Shown: positions 25,428 through 35,170, numbered from the stretch's first letter. The stretch: 64,000 nt of DNA from CADCWN01 sp046328475 (GCA_046328475.1 JAXLWN010000019.1:36165-100164); one strand, 5' to 3'. Translations and numbers: made by a program. Notes: generated by a model not told the origin, from the letters alone.

Positions 25428-26394
25428 GTGGCATTCTTCGATTCCTCCCGCTCGACCGTCTCCAGACCTATCAGCCGCCGCGCGACGAGCCGACCGATTT
25501 TGATGCGTTCTGGCGCGACACGCTCGCCGAGGCCGAGAGTTTTCCGCTCGCCGCGCGCTTCGAGGCGGCCGATTTCGGGCTGCGGGCGCTCGAAGGTTCG
25601 ATGTGACCTTCAACGGCTACGGCGGGCAGCCGATCAAGGGCGGCTGCTGCTGCCGCGCGAGCGGTCGGGGCCCGCTCCCCTGCGTCGTGCAGTATCTCGG
25701 CTACGGCGGCGGGCGCGGCTTCCCGCTGAATCACCTCGTCTGGAGCAGCGCGGGCTTCGCCCACTTCATCATGGATACGCGCGGGCAGGGGAGCGCGTGG
25801 TCGCACGGCGACACACCCGACCCGGAGCCGGAGGGGACCAACCCGCACCACCCCGGCTTTATGACGCGCGGCGTGCTGCGCCCGCAGACCTACTACTATC
25901 GCCGCGTCTTCACCGACGCGGTGCGCGCTGTGGCCGCCGCGTGCTCGCACCCGGCGGTCGATGCGACCGGATCGCCGCTGCGGGCGGCAGCCAGGGGGCG
26001 GCATCACGCTCGCGGTCACGGCCTCGTCCCCTACCGACATCAAGGTCGCTATACCCGACGTGCCGGCCTTTGCCACTACCGCCGCGCCACCGAGATCACC
26101 AACGACAATCCCTACGGCGAGTTGACGCGCTACTGCACCGTCCACCGCGACAAGATCGACACCATCTTCGACGCTCGCCTACTTCGACGGCGTCAACTTC
26201 GCGGCCCGCGCCAAAGCCCAGGCGCTCTTCTCGGTCGGCCTGATGGACACCATCGCCGCCCTCGACCCGTCTACGCCGCTTACAACCACTACGCCGGGCC
26301 GAAGGAGATCAAGATCTGGCGCTACAACAACCACGAAGGCGGCGGCGCGCACCAGACGGTGGAGCGGGAGAGGTTCTTGCAAGAAGTGCTGTAA
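25428..26394 (+). CDS. Acetyl xylan esterase / cephalosporin-C deacetylase (AXE1), frame-disrupted
   Basis: Alpha/beta-hydrolase of the AXE1 family, about 320 residues when repaired; removes acetyl groups from xylo-oligosaccharides and similar esters. It starts at GTG 25428 after GGAGG with MAFFD, then continues in another frame as LPLDRLQTYQPPRDEPTDFD. PCVVQYLGYGGGRGFPLNHL, the nucleophile motif AAAGGSQGGGI and the C-terminal WRYNNHEGGGAH with the catalytic His are all present but in three frames. Breaks lie near 25442, 25605, 25975, 26040, 26175 and 26270. Conserved catalytic residues argue for indel errors rather than an old pseudogene. It lies in the same orientation as the glycoside hydrolase, suggesting joint polysaccharide use. 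Confidence 0.78.
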
Positions 26395-26519
26395 CGAGTA
26401 TTGGGTAATCCCAGTCGGGAGGGCATTTCTGCCAGAATTGTCCATCCCCGGGCGGCAACGCGCTGCGATGCTCACCGATAGAATGGGCAGCATGAAGTTA
26501 ACATCAACCAGGTGAGAGG

Positions 26520-28291
26520 ATGAGTGTGCAGCAGGCTATCTTCAAGCAGGTTGGCTATTCGCGCTGGGACTCCTGCATGAGATCGAAATCGGGAATATTG
26601 GTCTGCCTGACATCCAACGTCCATTCGTTTGGAATGCGACGAAAAAGTCCGCGATCTGTTTGATTCAATGTATCGCGGCTTTCCCGTTGGCTACTTCCTC
26701 TTCTGGGCCAATACTGCCGCGAAGGGTACCCATAGTATTGGAACGGATCAAAAGATCCAGCCGCGAACCTACTCATTGTCGATGGACAGCAGCGACTTAC
26801 ATCACTATATGCTGTGGTCTTCGGTAAGCCTGTCCTCAACGATGCCTACCAGCCAATCAAGATCGAGATTGCATTCCGCCCCCGCGATGGGCACTTCGAA
26901 GTTGCCAATGCAGCTACCAAGAAGGATCCTGAGTATATTCCCAATATCTCTGCATTATGGGCTCCTGGAAGTAATAGTTACACCCTCATTGATGCATTCC
27001 TGAGCAAACTGGGTACGAGTCAGCCTCACCAGCCACTTACACCGGCGGACAGGGCTCAACTCAGTAGCAATATGGCTCGTCTCATTGCGCTCCAGTCGTA
27101 CCCTTTCACGGCGCTTGAAATCGCGGCGGCGGCGGACGAAGAGCAGGTTGCCGACATCTTCGTCCGAATTAACAGCGAAGGCGTTAAACTGAACCAGGCA
27201 GATTTCATCCTGACCTTACTCTCTGTCTTCTGGGATCAAGGTCGGTCCGACATGGAGCAGTTCTGCCGCCGCGCGGGAAATCCGCCAAAACAAGGCAGCG
27301 GCCCGTCGCCATTCAACCATTTCATCGAGCCTAGCCCCGATCAACTGCTACGCGTTTCCATCGCGCTCGCCTTCTACCGTGCCCGGCTCCAAAGTGTCTA
27401 TCAAGTTCTGCGCGGCAAAGATGTCAGTACAGGATCTTATTCACCAACCCGGCGCGATCAGCAGTTCGCTCAGCTCCGCGAAACCCAAGCGAAAGTTCTG
27501 GACCTCACGAACTGGCATTCGTTCTTCGAGTGTCTCGTCGCGGCGGGATTTCGCGGGAAGGCGATGATCTCCTCACAGAACACATTGCTGTACGCCTATG
27601 CTTGCTATTTGATTGGCAAGTGCGAATACAAAGTACCAGGGCAGCAACTTCAGAAGGTAATCGGGCGCTGGTTCTTTGCGGCACTGCTTACGGGACACTA
27701 TACCAACTCGCCCGAGACGGCCATGGAAGCCGATCTCAACCGACTCAAAGGGCTTGCCAACGCTCAAGCCTTCGTCGACGCTCTTGAGTCGATGATTGCC
27801 ACCCTCCTCACTGGCGACTTCTGGACCATCACACTCCCGAACGAGTTGGAGACATCCTCTGCGCAGAGTCCTTACTTCCTGGCCTACATCGCCGCACAGA
27901 ATTTACTCGATGCGCCCGTTCTTTTCTCGCAGCAGAAGATCAGCGCCTTGCTCGACCCCCTGATCAAGCCAAAGAAAAAGCCGCTCGAAAATCATCATCT
28001 CTTTCCAAGTGCCTGGCTCAAAGAGAACGGAATTACCAAGGTACCGACCATTAATCAGGTAGCAAATCTGGCATTGCTGGATTGGCCGTCCAACATCGCG
28101 ATCAGTGACGCCGCCCAAAAACCTACGTCCCGCAACTCAGTCAGAAGTTCAACGCAGCGACCTTGGCCAGGATGCACGATCTCCATGCTCTCCCCAACGG
28201 TTGGGAGAATCTGTCCTACGATGTATTCCTCCAACAGCGTCGAATCCTCATGGCAAACGTGATCCGTCGAGGATTCGAAACGCTCGCCTGA
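26520..28291 (+). CDS. DUF262/DUF1524 GmrSD-type protein, frame-disrupted, low GC
   Basis: DUF262 domain joined to an HNH-like DUF1524 region, the architecture of type IV (GmrSD-like) modified-DNA restriction enzymes. GNIGLPDIQRPFVW and NLLIVDGQQRLTSLYAVVFG are the DUF262 signatures; IFVRINSEGVKLNQADFILT follows; ENHHLFPSAWL and NQVANLALLDW mark the C-terminal domain. Breaks occur near 26563, 26640 (AAAAA), 26755 (AAAA) and 28122 (AAAAA); the intact ending FLQQRRILMANVIRRGF stops at 28291. Base composition is clearly more AT-rich than its neighbours, which suggests horizontal acquisition. If the breaks are sequencing errors, it is an intact defence gene of about 580 residues. Confidence 0.78.
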
Positions 28292-28517
28292 GTTTGACAA
28301 GATAGGGCAACTCGCACTGCTGGTTACGCGGGCGGCGATGCCGGATGTAGGGCGGCGCGCGATCCTCGATGTTCGCGCCGCATCCTCGAGACTCGCCACT
28401 AACCCGTTCTGCGCCGCTGAGATCGGCTCGGACTCGCAGAACCATTGTGATACTTTCGCCACACTTCGCGGCTACGCTACGCGCAGTTGAGACGGGATAG
28501 ACCGGGGAGGAGACACC

Positions 28518-29081
28518 ATGACACTCGGACTCGCGCGCGGGGGGCTCATCGCCGGGATGGCGCTGGTCACGCTGGGGGTGGTGCTGCTGATCGAGCCGAT
28601 CACTGGCAGGAATCCCTGGGGCGTGATCTGGCCGTTCGCGATCATCATTCCCGGTCTGCTTTTCTTCGTCGGAATGATCGGCGGGGGGCCGAAGAGCGCG
28701 CCACTGGCGATCCCTGGGAGCCTCCTGACGACCGTCGGGCTGCTGCTCTTCTACCAGAACAGCTTCGGCTACTTCCAGAGCTGGGCCTACGCCTGGGCGC
28801 TGGTCGTGCCGACCTCGATCGGCGTGGGCCTGCTGCTGCTGAGCCACCTGGGCGCGCAGCCGCAATTGCGCCCGGTGGGAGCCTATTTCACCGCGATCGG
28901 CCTCGGTCTCTTCGTCAGCCTCGCCGCGATCTTCGAGGTCGGCGTCTTCCGCTCGTCGCTTGCGGCGCGCATCGGCTGGCCGCTGGTGCTGATCGCCTTC
29001 GGCGTCACCATCGTCGCCGGGAGCCTCGCCCACGCCTTCGCCCGCGATGAGCGCGACACGCAGATCGGCTACACGCTGTAG
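28518..29081 (+). CDS. Integral membrane protein, 187 residues
   Basis: Six predicted membrane helices packed from residue 8 to 172 with short loops, ending in a charged tail (FARDERDTQIGYTL). The ATG follows GGGGAGGAGACACC. The pattern resembles small LiaF/DUF5668-like membrane proteins but no family motif is certain. A strong bidirectional terminator follows, inside a heptamer array block. Confidence 0.75.
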   Translation: MTLGLARGGLIAGMALVTLGVVLLIEPITGRNPWGVIWPFAIIIPGLLFFVGMIGGGPKSAPLAIPGSLLTTVGLLLFYQNSFGYFQSWAYAWALVVPTSIGVGLLLLSHLGAQPQLRPVGAYFTAIGLGLFVSLAAIFEVGVFRSSLAARIGWPLVLIAFGVTIVAGSLAHAFARDERDTQIGYTL

Positions 29082-29084
29082 CAG

Positions 29085-29258
29085 GCGAGTCGTGAGTCGT
29101 GAGTCGTGAGTTGTGAGGGAAGTACGAACGGCGATAGGCGATAGGCGATAGTGACGAAGAGACCCGGAGAGCGATATGCTCTCCGGGTCTCTTCGTTTCT
29201 GACTACTGACTACTGGCTACTGACTACTCACCCTCGTCCCCCACGACTCACGACTCGC
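29085..29258. repeat. Nested block: heptamer arrays around a hairpin
   Basis: Left: GTCGTGA units (29085-29117) and three GGCGATA units (about 29131-29150). Centre: the terminator hairpin. Right: CTGACTA units (29199-29230) and TCACGAC units (29238-29256) next to the kinase stop. Arrays of different sequence are thus stacked on both sides of one terminator between convergent genes. Confidence 0.85.
29154..29199. terminator. Bidirectional terminator hairpin
   Basis: A stem of 19 bp: ACGAAGAGACCCGGAGAGC (29154-29172) with its exact complement (29178-29196), loop GATAT, followed by TTCT. It lies between convergent genes and can serve both. Confidence 0.92.
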
Positions 29259-29263
29259 CTCCT

Positions 29264-31483
29264 TCACCGCCGCGCCACCGCCTGATAGATCTCGGCGGAG
29301 ACGCGCGCGATGGATCGTTCGATCCCCGCCTCGTCGGGGTCGCGCGCGATGAGCACCAGGATGTAGAGGTTGCCCCCGTCCGCGATGATCCCCGCATCGG
29401 CGCGGAGCCCGGTCAGGGTGCCGGTGAGGTGGGCGGCGTTCACGCCGCCGGGGAGATCGCGCAGCATCCACTCGCGGTCCTGCTGCGCCCGCTCGACGAG
29501 ATTGCCCATCAGCCGCTCCGACACCGCCGCGTTCACCACCTGGCCCGCGCCGAGCTTCAGCAGGAAGTGCGCGATGTCGTTCGTCGTCGTGGTGTTCTCC
29601 AGGCCGCGCGCCTGCGCCGCCTGGTCGAAGAGCTTGCGGCGCAGCGTCGTGTGCCCCATCCCCAGACGCGCGGCGTAGTCGTTGACCGGGCCGAAGCCGC
29701 CGAGGCGATCGATCAGCATATTCGCGGCCGTGTTGTCGCTGTGGAGCAGCATCGTCTCGATCAGTTGATCGAGCGTGAAGGTCGTGCCCAGCGGCCGATC
29801 CCTGATGATGCCGGTCCCGCCGGTGCGATTTGCCTCGGTCAGCTTAAAGGTCTCGTTGGGCTGCCAGTGGCCCAGCGCCACCTGCTCGTAGGCGGCGGCG
29901 GCGATCGGCAGCTTGATCAGCGACCCGGCGGGCAGCACCATGTCGGGATCGTCGGCGGCATAGGTGACGGGGTCATTCAAGCGCACGAAGACGCCGCTCG
30001 ACGTGCCGGGCAGGCTCAGGATCGCGCGCCGGGCGGTCGTCTCCAGCGGACTCGCCGCGATTGCCGTCGGGGCCGCCGTTGGTGGCGGGGCCGGGGGCGC
30101 GGTCGGGGCCACGGTCGCGGTCGGTGGCACTGGCGTGGCGGTGGGCGGCACGCGCGTGGCCGTGGGCGGGATCGCCGTGGGCGCGGGGGGAGGCGGCACC
30201 GTTGCTGTCGGCGGCACCGGCGTCGGCGTCGGCTGCGCCGGGCGCTCGGTCGGCAGCGGCGCGGTCGCGGTGGCGGGGTCGGCGTCGCCGTGGGCGGGGC
30301 GAGCGTCGCGGTCCGCGTCGGCGTGGCGGTTGCGGTGGGGGCGAACGTCGGCGGTGGCGCGGCGGTCGCAGTCGGCACGATAACTGCGGCCACGGTCGGC
30401 GTTTCGTCTTGCGCCGCCAGGAGCTGGCGGCGCGGTCGCGGTCGATTCCGGGCCATCGGCGGCCTGATCGCGCGACGAGAGCAGCCGCATGCCAAGCCCG
30501 GAGACGACGCAGACGAGCAAGAATGCCAGCGCGACCCCGGCAATCGCGGCGAGGCGGGCCGAGCCGTTGTCGTGCCTCGCCGCCGGTGGGTTGCCCGGTG
30601 GGCGCGGAGGGGTCTGTGTCTTCGCGGCGGCAACCGGACGCGGCGGCGCTGGCGCTGGCGACCGGGCGGCGCTCAGGGCGGCGCAGAGGTCGCCACCTGC
30701 CGCATAGCGTTCCGCTGGCGACTTCGCCAAAGCCCGCAGCAGCACCGCGTCTACCCCGGCGGGCAGGTCGGGATTGATCGAGCGGGGTGGCGGGGGCTGC
30801 GCGGCGATGACGCGCACCGCCGCCGACAGGATGGTGTCGGTCGCGCTCATCGGGAAAGGCGGCTGGCCCGTCAGCGTCTCGAAGAAGATCACGGCGAGCG
30901 CGTAGAGGTCGGCCCGGCCATCGAGCGGCTGCCCCTGGGCCTGCTCGGGCGCGAGGTAGCGCACGGTGCCGATCTGCGACCCGACGGCGGTGATCGCGGC
31001 CTCGCCCACCTCGCGGGCGATCCCGAAATCGGCCAGCAGCGGCTCGCCCTCGTCGGTGAAGAGGATGTTGCTCGGCTTCACGTCGCGATGCACCACGCCC
31101 CGGACGTGGGCGTAGTCGAGCGCGGCGGCGATCGGCCCGAGCAGCGCGAGCGCCTCGTCGGGGGTCAGCCCGGCGCGCAGGCGGTCGGCAAACGTCCCGC
31201 CGCCGAGATAGGGCATGACGATGTAGGGGAGGCCGTCATCTTCGCCGAAATCGCGGAGCGGCACGATGCAGGGGTGCTGGAGGCGGGCGACGGTCCGCGC
31301 CTCGCGCAGGAAGCGCGCGACGAATGCGGGATCGTCGGCGAGGCGGGGGTGGATCACCTTCACCGCCACCGTACACCCGTCGTCGGGGTCGGTGGCGCGA
31401 TAGACCTGCGCCATGCCGCCCTCACCAAGAAGGGCGTCGAGGCGGTAGCGTCCGAGCGTGGTCCCGATCAGCGGGCGAGCCAT
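29264..31483 (-). CDS. Membrane Ser/Thr kinase fused to a class A beta-lactamase-like domain
   Basis: 739 residues as read. Residues 12-265 form a PknB-type kinase (GEGGMAQVYRA, AVKVIHP, HRDVKPSNILF, DFGIAREV, GTVRYLAPEQ). A membrane helix lies near 312-336. A Pro/Thr repeat linker runs to about 490. The extracellular C-terminal domain (about 495-735) resembles class A beta-lactamases: LPAGSLIKLPIAAAAYEQ with S-x-x-K (about 520) and LLHSDNTAANML with SDN (about 583); the KTG position reads LTG. Within the linker the reading frame slips (about 30430 to 30250) and returns; the other frame gives a better PT-rich sequence, so two compensating indels are likely. A role in sensing cell-wall or muropeptide signals is inferred. 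Confidence 0.88.
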   Translation of the reverse strand: MARPLIGTTLGRYRLDALLGEGGMAQVYRATDPDDGCTVAVKVIHPRLADDPAFVARFLREARTVARLQHPCIVPLRDFGEDDGLPYIVMPYLGGGTFADRLRAGLTPDEALALLGPIAAALDYAHVRGVVHRDVKPSNILFTDEGEPLLADFGIAREVGEAAITAVGSQIGTVRYLAPEQAQGQPLDGRADLYALAVIFFETLTGQPPFPMSATDTILSAAVRVIAAQPPPPRSINPDLPAGVDAVLLRALAKSPAERYAAGGDLCAALSAARSPAPAPPRPVAAAKTQTPPRPPGNPPAARHDNGSARLAAIAGVALAFLLVCVVSGLGMRLLSSRDQAADGPESTATAPPAPGGARRNADRGRSYRADCDRRATADVRPHRNRHADADRDARPAHGDADPATATAPLPTERPAQPTPTPVPPTATVPPPPAPTAIPPTATRVPPTATPVPPTATVAPTAPPAPPPTAAPTAIAASPLETTARRAILSLPGTSSGVFVRLNDPVTYAADDPDMVLPAGSLIKLPIAAAAYEQVALGHWQPNETFKLTEANRTGGTGIIRDRPLGTTFTLDQLIETMLLHSDNTAANMLIDRLGGFGPVNDYAARLGMGHTTLRRKLFDQAAQARGLENTTTTNDIAHFLLKLGAGQVVNAAVSERLMGNLVERAQQDREWMLRDLPGGVNAAHLTGTLTGLRADAGIIADGGNLYILVLIARDPDEAGIERSIARVSAEIYQAVARR

Positions 31484-31561
31484 GTCGCCCTCGCAAGAAT
31501 CGTTTCCATCGCCCGATTGTCGCCATCGAGGGCGGGTCTGTCAAGTGTTATGACAAATCTG

Positions 31562-31670
31562 CGCGAAGTACGAAGTACGAACGACGAAGTACGAACGAGG
31601 GGTTACGACTCGAATTTGCTTTTGGCAGGGCCTTAATTCGTACTTCGTACTTCGTCGTTCGTACTTTCAC
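31562..31670. repeat. Inverted heptamer-array locus E
   Basis: CGAAGTA/CGAACGA units (31563-31597) face their inverted arm (31634-31665, TTCGTACTTCGTACTTCGTC) across a centre of about 36 bases containing TTTTGGCAGGGCC. It lies between the kinase and a mandelate racemase-like gene and uses the same unit as locus F. Confidence 0.9.
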
Positions 31671-32755
31671 ACCTCGATTCGATACCGCGCCACCGCCTCG
31701 CGATCAAACGCGATCCCCAAGCCCGGCTTCTCGGGGACGGCCACCGCGCCGTCGCGCAGCGTCAGCGGTTCCTCCAGCAGCGGCGCGCTCCAGGTCACCC
31801 ACTCCAGTTGCCCGGCGGTGCGGCTCGACGCGAGCAGGTGGACGCTGACCTCGGGGAAGAGGTGCGAGGTGATCGGCACGCGCCACGCCTCGGCCAGCGC
31901 GCCCATCGTGATCCAGCCGGTGACGCCGCCGATCCGCTGCAAGTCGGGCATGATCGTGGCGACCGCGCCCGCCTCGATCAGCGCGCGGACGCCGTCGGTG
32001 CCGTAGGCGTTCTCCCCGGCCGTGATCGGCGTCGCCAGCTCGGCGCGCAGCGCGGCCAGCCCGGCCACATCCTCGGCGGGCAGCGGCTCCTCCAGCCAGC
32101 CGACGTTGTAATCGGCCAGCTTGCGGCCAGAGAATCGCGCCTGCTCGCGCCCCCAGCCCTGATTCACGTCCACGTAGAGTTGCACGCCATCCCCGACCGC
32201 GCGGCGCACCGCGTCGAGCGTCGCCAGGTCGCGCGCGGTGTCGCGCCGCCCGAAGCGCATCTTGACCGTGGCGAAACCCGCCGCCGCGAACCCGGTCGCC
32301 TCGTCGGCCACTTTCGCGGGGTCGTCCTGCAGCCAGCAGCCGTCGCTGGCGTAGGCCGGGACGCTGGTGCGGCGCGTGCCGAGCAGCCGGTGGAGCGGCG
32401 CGTTCAGCAGCTTCCCCTGCAAGTCCCAGAGCGCGGTGTCGATCGCCGAGAGGGCGAAGAGGGCGATACCGGTGTGCCCGCTCAGCGTCGCCGCCGCCCA
32501 CATCCGGTCCCAGGCCGCGCCGATCTGCGTCGCGTCGGTGCCGCGCAGCACCTCCGCCAGATCGGCGACCATCGCCACGGTCGCCGCCGCCTTGCCGCGC
32601 GTGAACCCGGCGACGTAGGCGACGCCGCTCGGCCCCTCGTCGGTCAGCACCTCGACCAGCACATTGATCACCGTGTCGGCCTGGCGCACCGCCGAGCGAA
32701 TTGGGTAGCGCACCGGCACCGCCACGATCGTCGTCTCGATCTCGCGAATTCGCAT
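31667..32755 (-). CDS. Mandelate racemase/muconate lactonizing-type enolase superfamily enzyme
   Basis: (beta/alpha)7-barrel enzyme that abstracts a proton next to a carboxylate with Mg2+ help; substrate unknown, 362 residues. Start ATG 32755 after GGAGG. The N-terminal capping domain begins MRIREIETTIVAVPVRYPI. Metal ligands are D in YVDVNQGW, E in VGWLEEPLP and E in ITAGENAYG; VKMRFGR holds the second-strand Lys. SHLFPEVSVHLLAS supplies the usual His region. No pathway partner is adjacent. Confidence 0.9.
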   Translation of the reverse strand: MRIREIETTIVAVPVRYPIRSAVRQADTVINVLVEVLTDEGPSGVAYVAGFTRGKAAATVAMVADLAEVLRGTDATQIGAAWDRMWAAATLSGHTGIALFALSAIDTALWDLQGKLLNAPLHRLLGTRRTSVPAYASDGCWLQDDPAKVADEATGFAAAGFATVKMRFGRRDTARDLATLDAVRRAVGDGVQLYVDVNQGWGREQARFSGRKLADYNVGWLEEPLPAEDVAGLAALRAELATPITAGENAYGTDGVRALIEAGAVATIMPDLQRIGGVTGWITMGALAEAWRVPITSHLFPEVSVHLLASSRTAGQLEWVTWSAPLLEEPLTLRDGAVAVPEKPGLGIAFDREAVARYRIEV

Positions 32756-32799
32756 CCCGCCCTCCACCACCGAATGAGGTTAGCGCCGCTGGGCGGGAT

Positions 32800-33228
32800 T
32801 CAGCAAAGTTTGTTGACGCGGTTCTGGTGGCGACCACCCTCGAACGGGGTCGAGAAAAAGGTCGTGGCGCAATCCTTCGCCGTGTCGCTGCCGATGAGGC
32901 GAGCGCCGAGCACGAGCACATTCGCATCGTTATGCTGGCGCGACAGTTTCGCGCTCAGGCCGTCGTGGCACAGGGCGGCACGAATGTGGCGGTGCCGGTT
33001 GGCGGCGATGCTGATGCCGATGCCGGATCCGCAAATCAAAACCCCTCGCTCGGCGCGTTGTTCTTTGAGCGCGGCGGCCAGCTTGTCGGCATAGTCGGGA
33101 TAATCGACCGACGCCGTGCTCTCCGGCCCGAGATCGAGCACCTCATGACCGAGGCCCGTCAGATGATCTTTCAGCTGCGCTTTCAAGTCCACGCCGGCAT
33201 GGTCGGAGGCGATGGCGATGATCCCCAT
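32800..33228 (-). CDS. rpiB: Ribose-5-phosphate isomerase B
   Basis: RpiB/LacAB family isomerase, 142 residues, interconverting ribose and ribulose 5-phosphate. MGIIAIASDHAGVDLKAQLK has the phosphate/substrate His; VLICGSGIGISIAANR contains the catalytic Cys and anion hole; LGARLIGSDTAKD closes the domain. The ATG at 33228 is where the family starts; in-frame codons upstream are rejected. Confidence 0.94.
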   Translation of the reverse strand: MGIIAIASDHAGVDLKAQLKDHLTGLGHEVLDLGPESTASVDYPDYADKLAAALKEQRAERGVLICGSGIGISIAANRHRHIRAALCHDGLSAKLSRQHNDANVLVLGARLIGSDTAKDCATTFFSTPFEGGRHQNRVNKLC

Positions 33229-33447
33229 GTGTATCCCACAATCTCTCGTGCGTGCGCACATCCGTATGTCGCAATGTCAGGCAACGACCGCTTCCCGGCG
33301 AGGAGTATAGCAAGGCTTGTGGCGGCGCGGGTGACGCGCTGGCGGTTGCAACCGCCAGCCTGCTCTATACTCCCCCCACGCGGGCACTCGCCCCGGGCCA
33401 ACGACCAACCTCGACCTACGGATTACCTACATGTGCGGGAGAGACCG

Positions 33448-34284
33448 ATGCTACACCGCATCCTCGTGCCGCTCGACGGCACCGACTTCGCCGAGGCGGC
33501 GCTGCCCTACGCCGAGGCGCTCGCGCGCCGCACCGGGGCCAAAATCCACCTCGTCCGCGCCTCCATCGTGCGCCACCCGCCGCCCGACAACACCGAGGAA
33601 TCGCGCATCGTCGCCAGGGAGCGCGCCTACCTGGTCGAGCAGGCGCAGCGGCTGGGCGCGGGGCAGTTCGCGGCCACGGTCACGCTGCAACAGTCCGACC
33701 CGCCCGACGCGATCGTGGGGCAGGCGCGGCAGTGGGGTGCCGACCTGATCGTGATGGCGACGCACGAGCGCGGCCCGCTCGGGCGGGCGATCTTCGGCTC
33801 GACGACGGGGAAGGTGCTGGACGACACGCCCGCGCCGGTGCTGCTGGTGCAGCCGGGCGATGCCGCCCCGTTCGCGGGTGCGCAGCGGGTGCTCCTGCCG
33901 CTCGACGGCTCGCCGCAGGCCGAGGAGGCGCTGCCGATCGCGCAACTCCTCGCGCAGGCTTTCGAAGCACCGCTCACCCTCGTCCTGGCGCTCGATCGCG
34001 GCCAATCGAAGTCCGAGCACGCCCTGCGCATCTACTTGCGCGAGGTGGCCGAGCGGCTGGCAGCGGCGGGGCTGACGGTCCAGATCGAGGTCCGCAGCGG
34101 CGATGCCGCCCGCGCCATCCGCGACGTGGCCGCAGCGACCGGCGCGACCGTGATCGCGATGGCGATGCGCGAGCACAACGTGCTCCGGCGGGTGGTGCTC
34201 GGCAGCACCGCCGAGGCCGTGCTCCGCGCGACGGAGATCCCGCTGGTCATGGTGCGGCCAAAGGAAGAGGGGCGGGAGGGATAA
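33448..34284 (+). CDS. Universal stress protein with tandem UspA domains
   Basis: 278 residues made of two UspA domains (about 1-140 and 146-278). Each begins with the family motif (RILVPLDGTDFAEAALPYAE; RVLLPLDGSPQAEEALPIAQ) and ends with an ATP-binding-type loop (GSTTGKVLDDTPAPVLLV; GSTAEAVLRATEIPLVMV). Soluble stress-response protein of unspecified partner. The ATG at 33448 follows GGGAGAG. A terminator hairpin overlaps the stop codon. Confidence 0.93.
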   Translation: MLHRILVPLDGTDFAEAALPYAEALARRTGAKIHLVRASIVRHPPPDNTEESRIVARERAYLVEQAQRLGAGQFAATVTLQQSDPPDAIVGQARQWGADLIVMATHERGPLGRAIFGSTTGKVLDDTPAPVLLVQPGDAAPFAGAQRVLLPLDGSPQAEEALPIAQLLAQAFEAPLTLVLALDRGQSKSEHALRIYLREVAERLAAAGLTVQIEVRSGDAARAIRDVAAATGATVIAMAMREHNVLRRVVLGSTAEAVLRATEIPLVMVRPKEEGREG

Positions 34285-34304
34285 CCCTCGCCGCCCCTCG
34301 TTTT
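34267..34304 (+). terminator. Terminator overlapping the USP stop
   Basis: GAGGGGCGGGAGGG (34267-34280) pairs with CCCTCGCCGCCCCTC (about 34285-34299), loop ATAA, then TTTT. The left arm is the last codons of the USP gene. Confidence 0.8.
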
Positions 34305-34332
34305 GCTCGCGCGGATATGTCGCGCGACGGGC

Positions 34333-35091
34333 TCAGTCGGCCGCGACCGCGCCGAGTTCCCGCCGCGCCCGGTGCGCCCTGGCTTCCTCGATCAGCCCGG
34401 CGAAGAGGCGCAGGTGCTCGGTGTGCTCCACGAACATCTTCTCGGGGTGCCACTGCACGCCGAGCACGAACCGCTTCTCGATGTGCTCCACCGCCTCGAT
34501 CGAGCCGTCGGTGCTGCGCCCGATCACGCGCAGGCTCGGCGGGACCTGCTTCAGCGACTGGTGGTGCGCCGAGTTAGTGCCGACCGTCGTCGCGTCGAGC
34601 AGATCGCCGAGCAGGCTGTCGCGCTCGACCGCGACCTCGTGGATCGGGTGCTCGTAGGAGCCGACTTCCCACGGCTGGCTGTGCTTCAAGTCGGTCGGGT
34701 ACTCGGTCGGGATATCCTGATAGAGCGTGCCGCCCAGCGCGACGTTCAGCACCTGGATGCCCCGGCAGATCGCCAGCGTCGGCACATCGGCGCGCAACGC
34801 CGCTTCGAGCAGCTGGAACTCGAACTCGTCGCGCAGGTCGCTGATCCCGTAAGTCTTCTCGTGGACGTAGTCGTCGCCGTAGCGATCCGGGCGGATATCC
34901 GCGCCGCCGCTGAAGATGATGCCATCCACGATCCCGACCAGCTCCTCGACGCCCGCGCCGCTCGGCGGCAGCAGGATCGGCACGCCGCCCGCCGCCTCGA
35001 CCGCCTGCACGTAGCTGACTTCCATCCGGAAGATCTCGCCCCGGTTCTCGAACGCCCCGATCGAGGGCGTGATCCCGATAACTGGCTTCAT
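34333..35091 (-). CDS. puuD: Gamma-glutamyl-gamma-aminobutyrate hydrolase-like glutamine amidotransferase
   Basis: Peptidase C26 class I amidotransferase, 252 residues. VIGITPSIGAFENRGE opens the domain; the nucleophile Cys is in LAICRGIQVLNVALGGTLYQ and the His-Glu pair in LGVQWHPEKMF. Family members hydrolyse gamma-glutamyl-GABA or related gamma-glutamyl amides in polyamine breakdown; the actual substrate here is not fixed by context. The name PuuD is by family only. Confidence 0.88.
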   Translation of the reverse strand: MKPVIGITPSIGAFENRGEIFRMEVSYVQAVEAAGGVPILLPPSGAGVEELVGIVDGIIFSGGADIRPDRYGDDYVHEKTYGISDLRDEFEFQLLEAALRADVPTLAICRGIQVLNVALGGTLYQDIPTEYPTDLKHSQPWEVGSYEHPIHEVAVERDSLLGDLLDATTVGTNSAHHQSLKQVPPSLRVIGRSTDGSIEAVEHIEKRFVLGVQWHPEKMFVEHTEHLRLFAGLIEEARAHRARRELGAVAAD

Positions 35092-35170
35092 CTCGCTCCC
35101 TTTCCCGCTCGCCCATTGGCCGCACGTCGGGAAAGTATGTCGCCCGGAATCGGCAGCGTCAAGAATCGGG

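Noticed and set aside
28294..28322. TTGACA upstream of the membrane protein at 28518
   Set aside because: The expected -10 region is GC-rich and does not match; it also lies too far from the gene.
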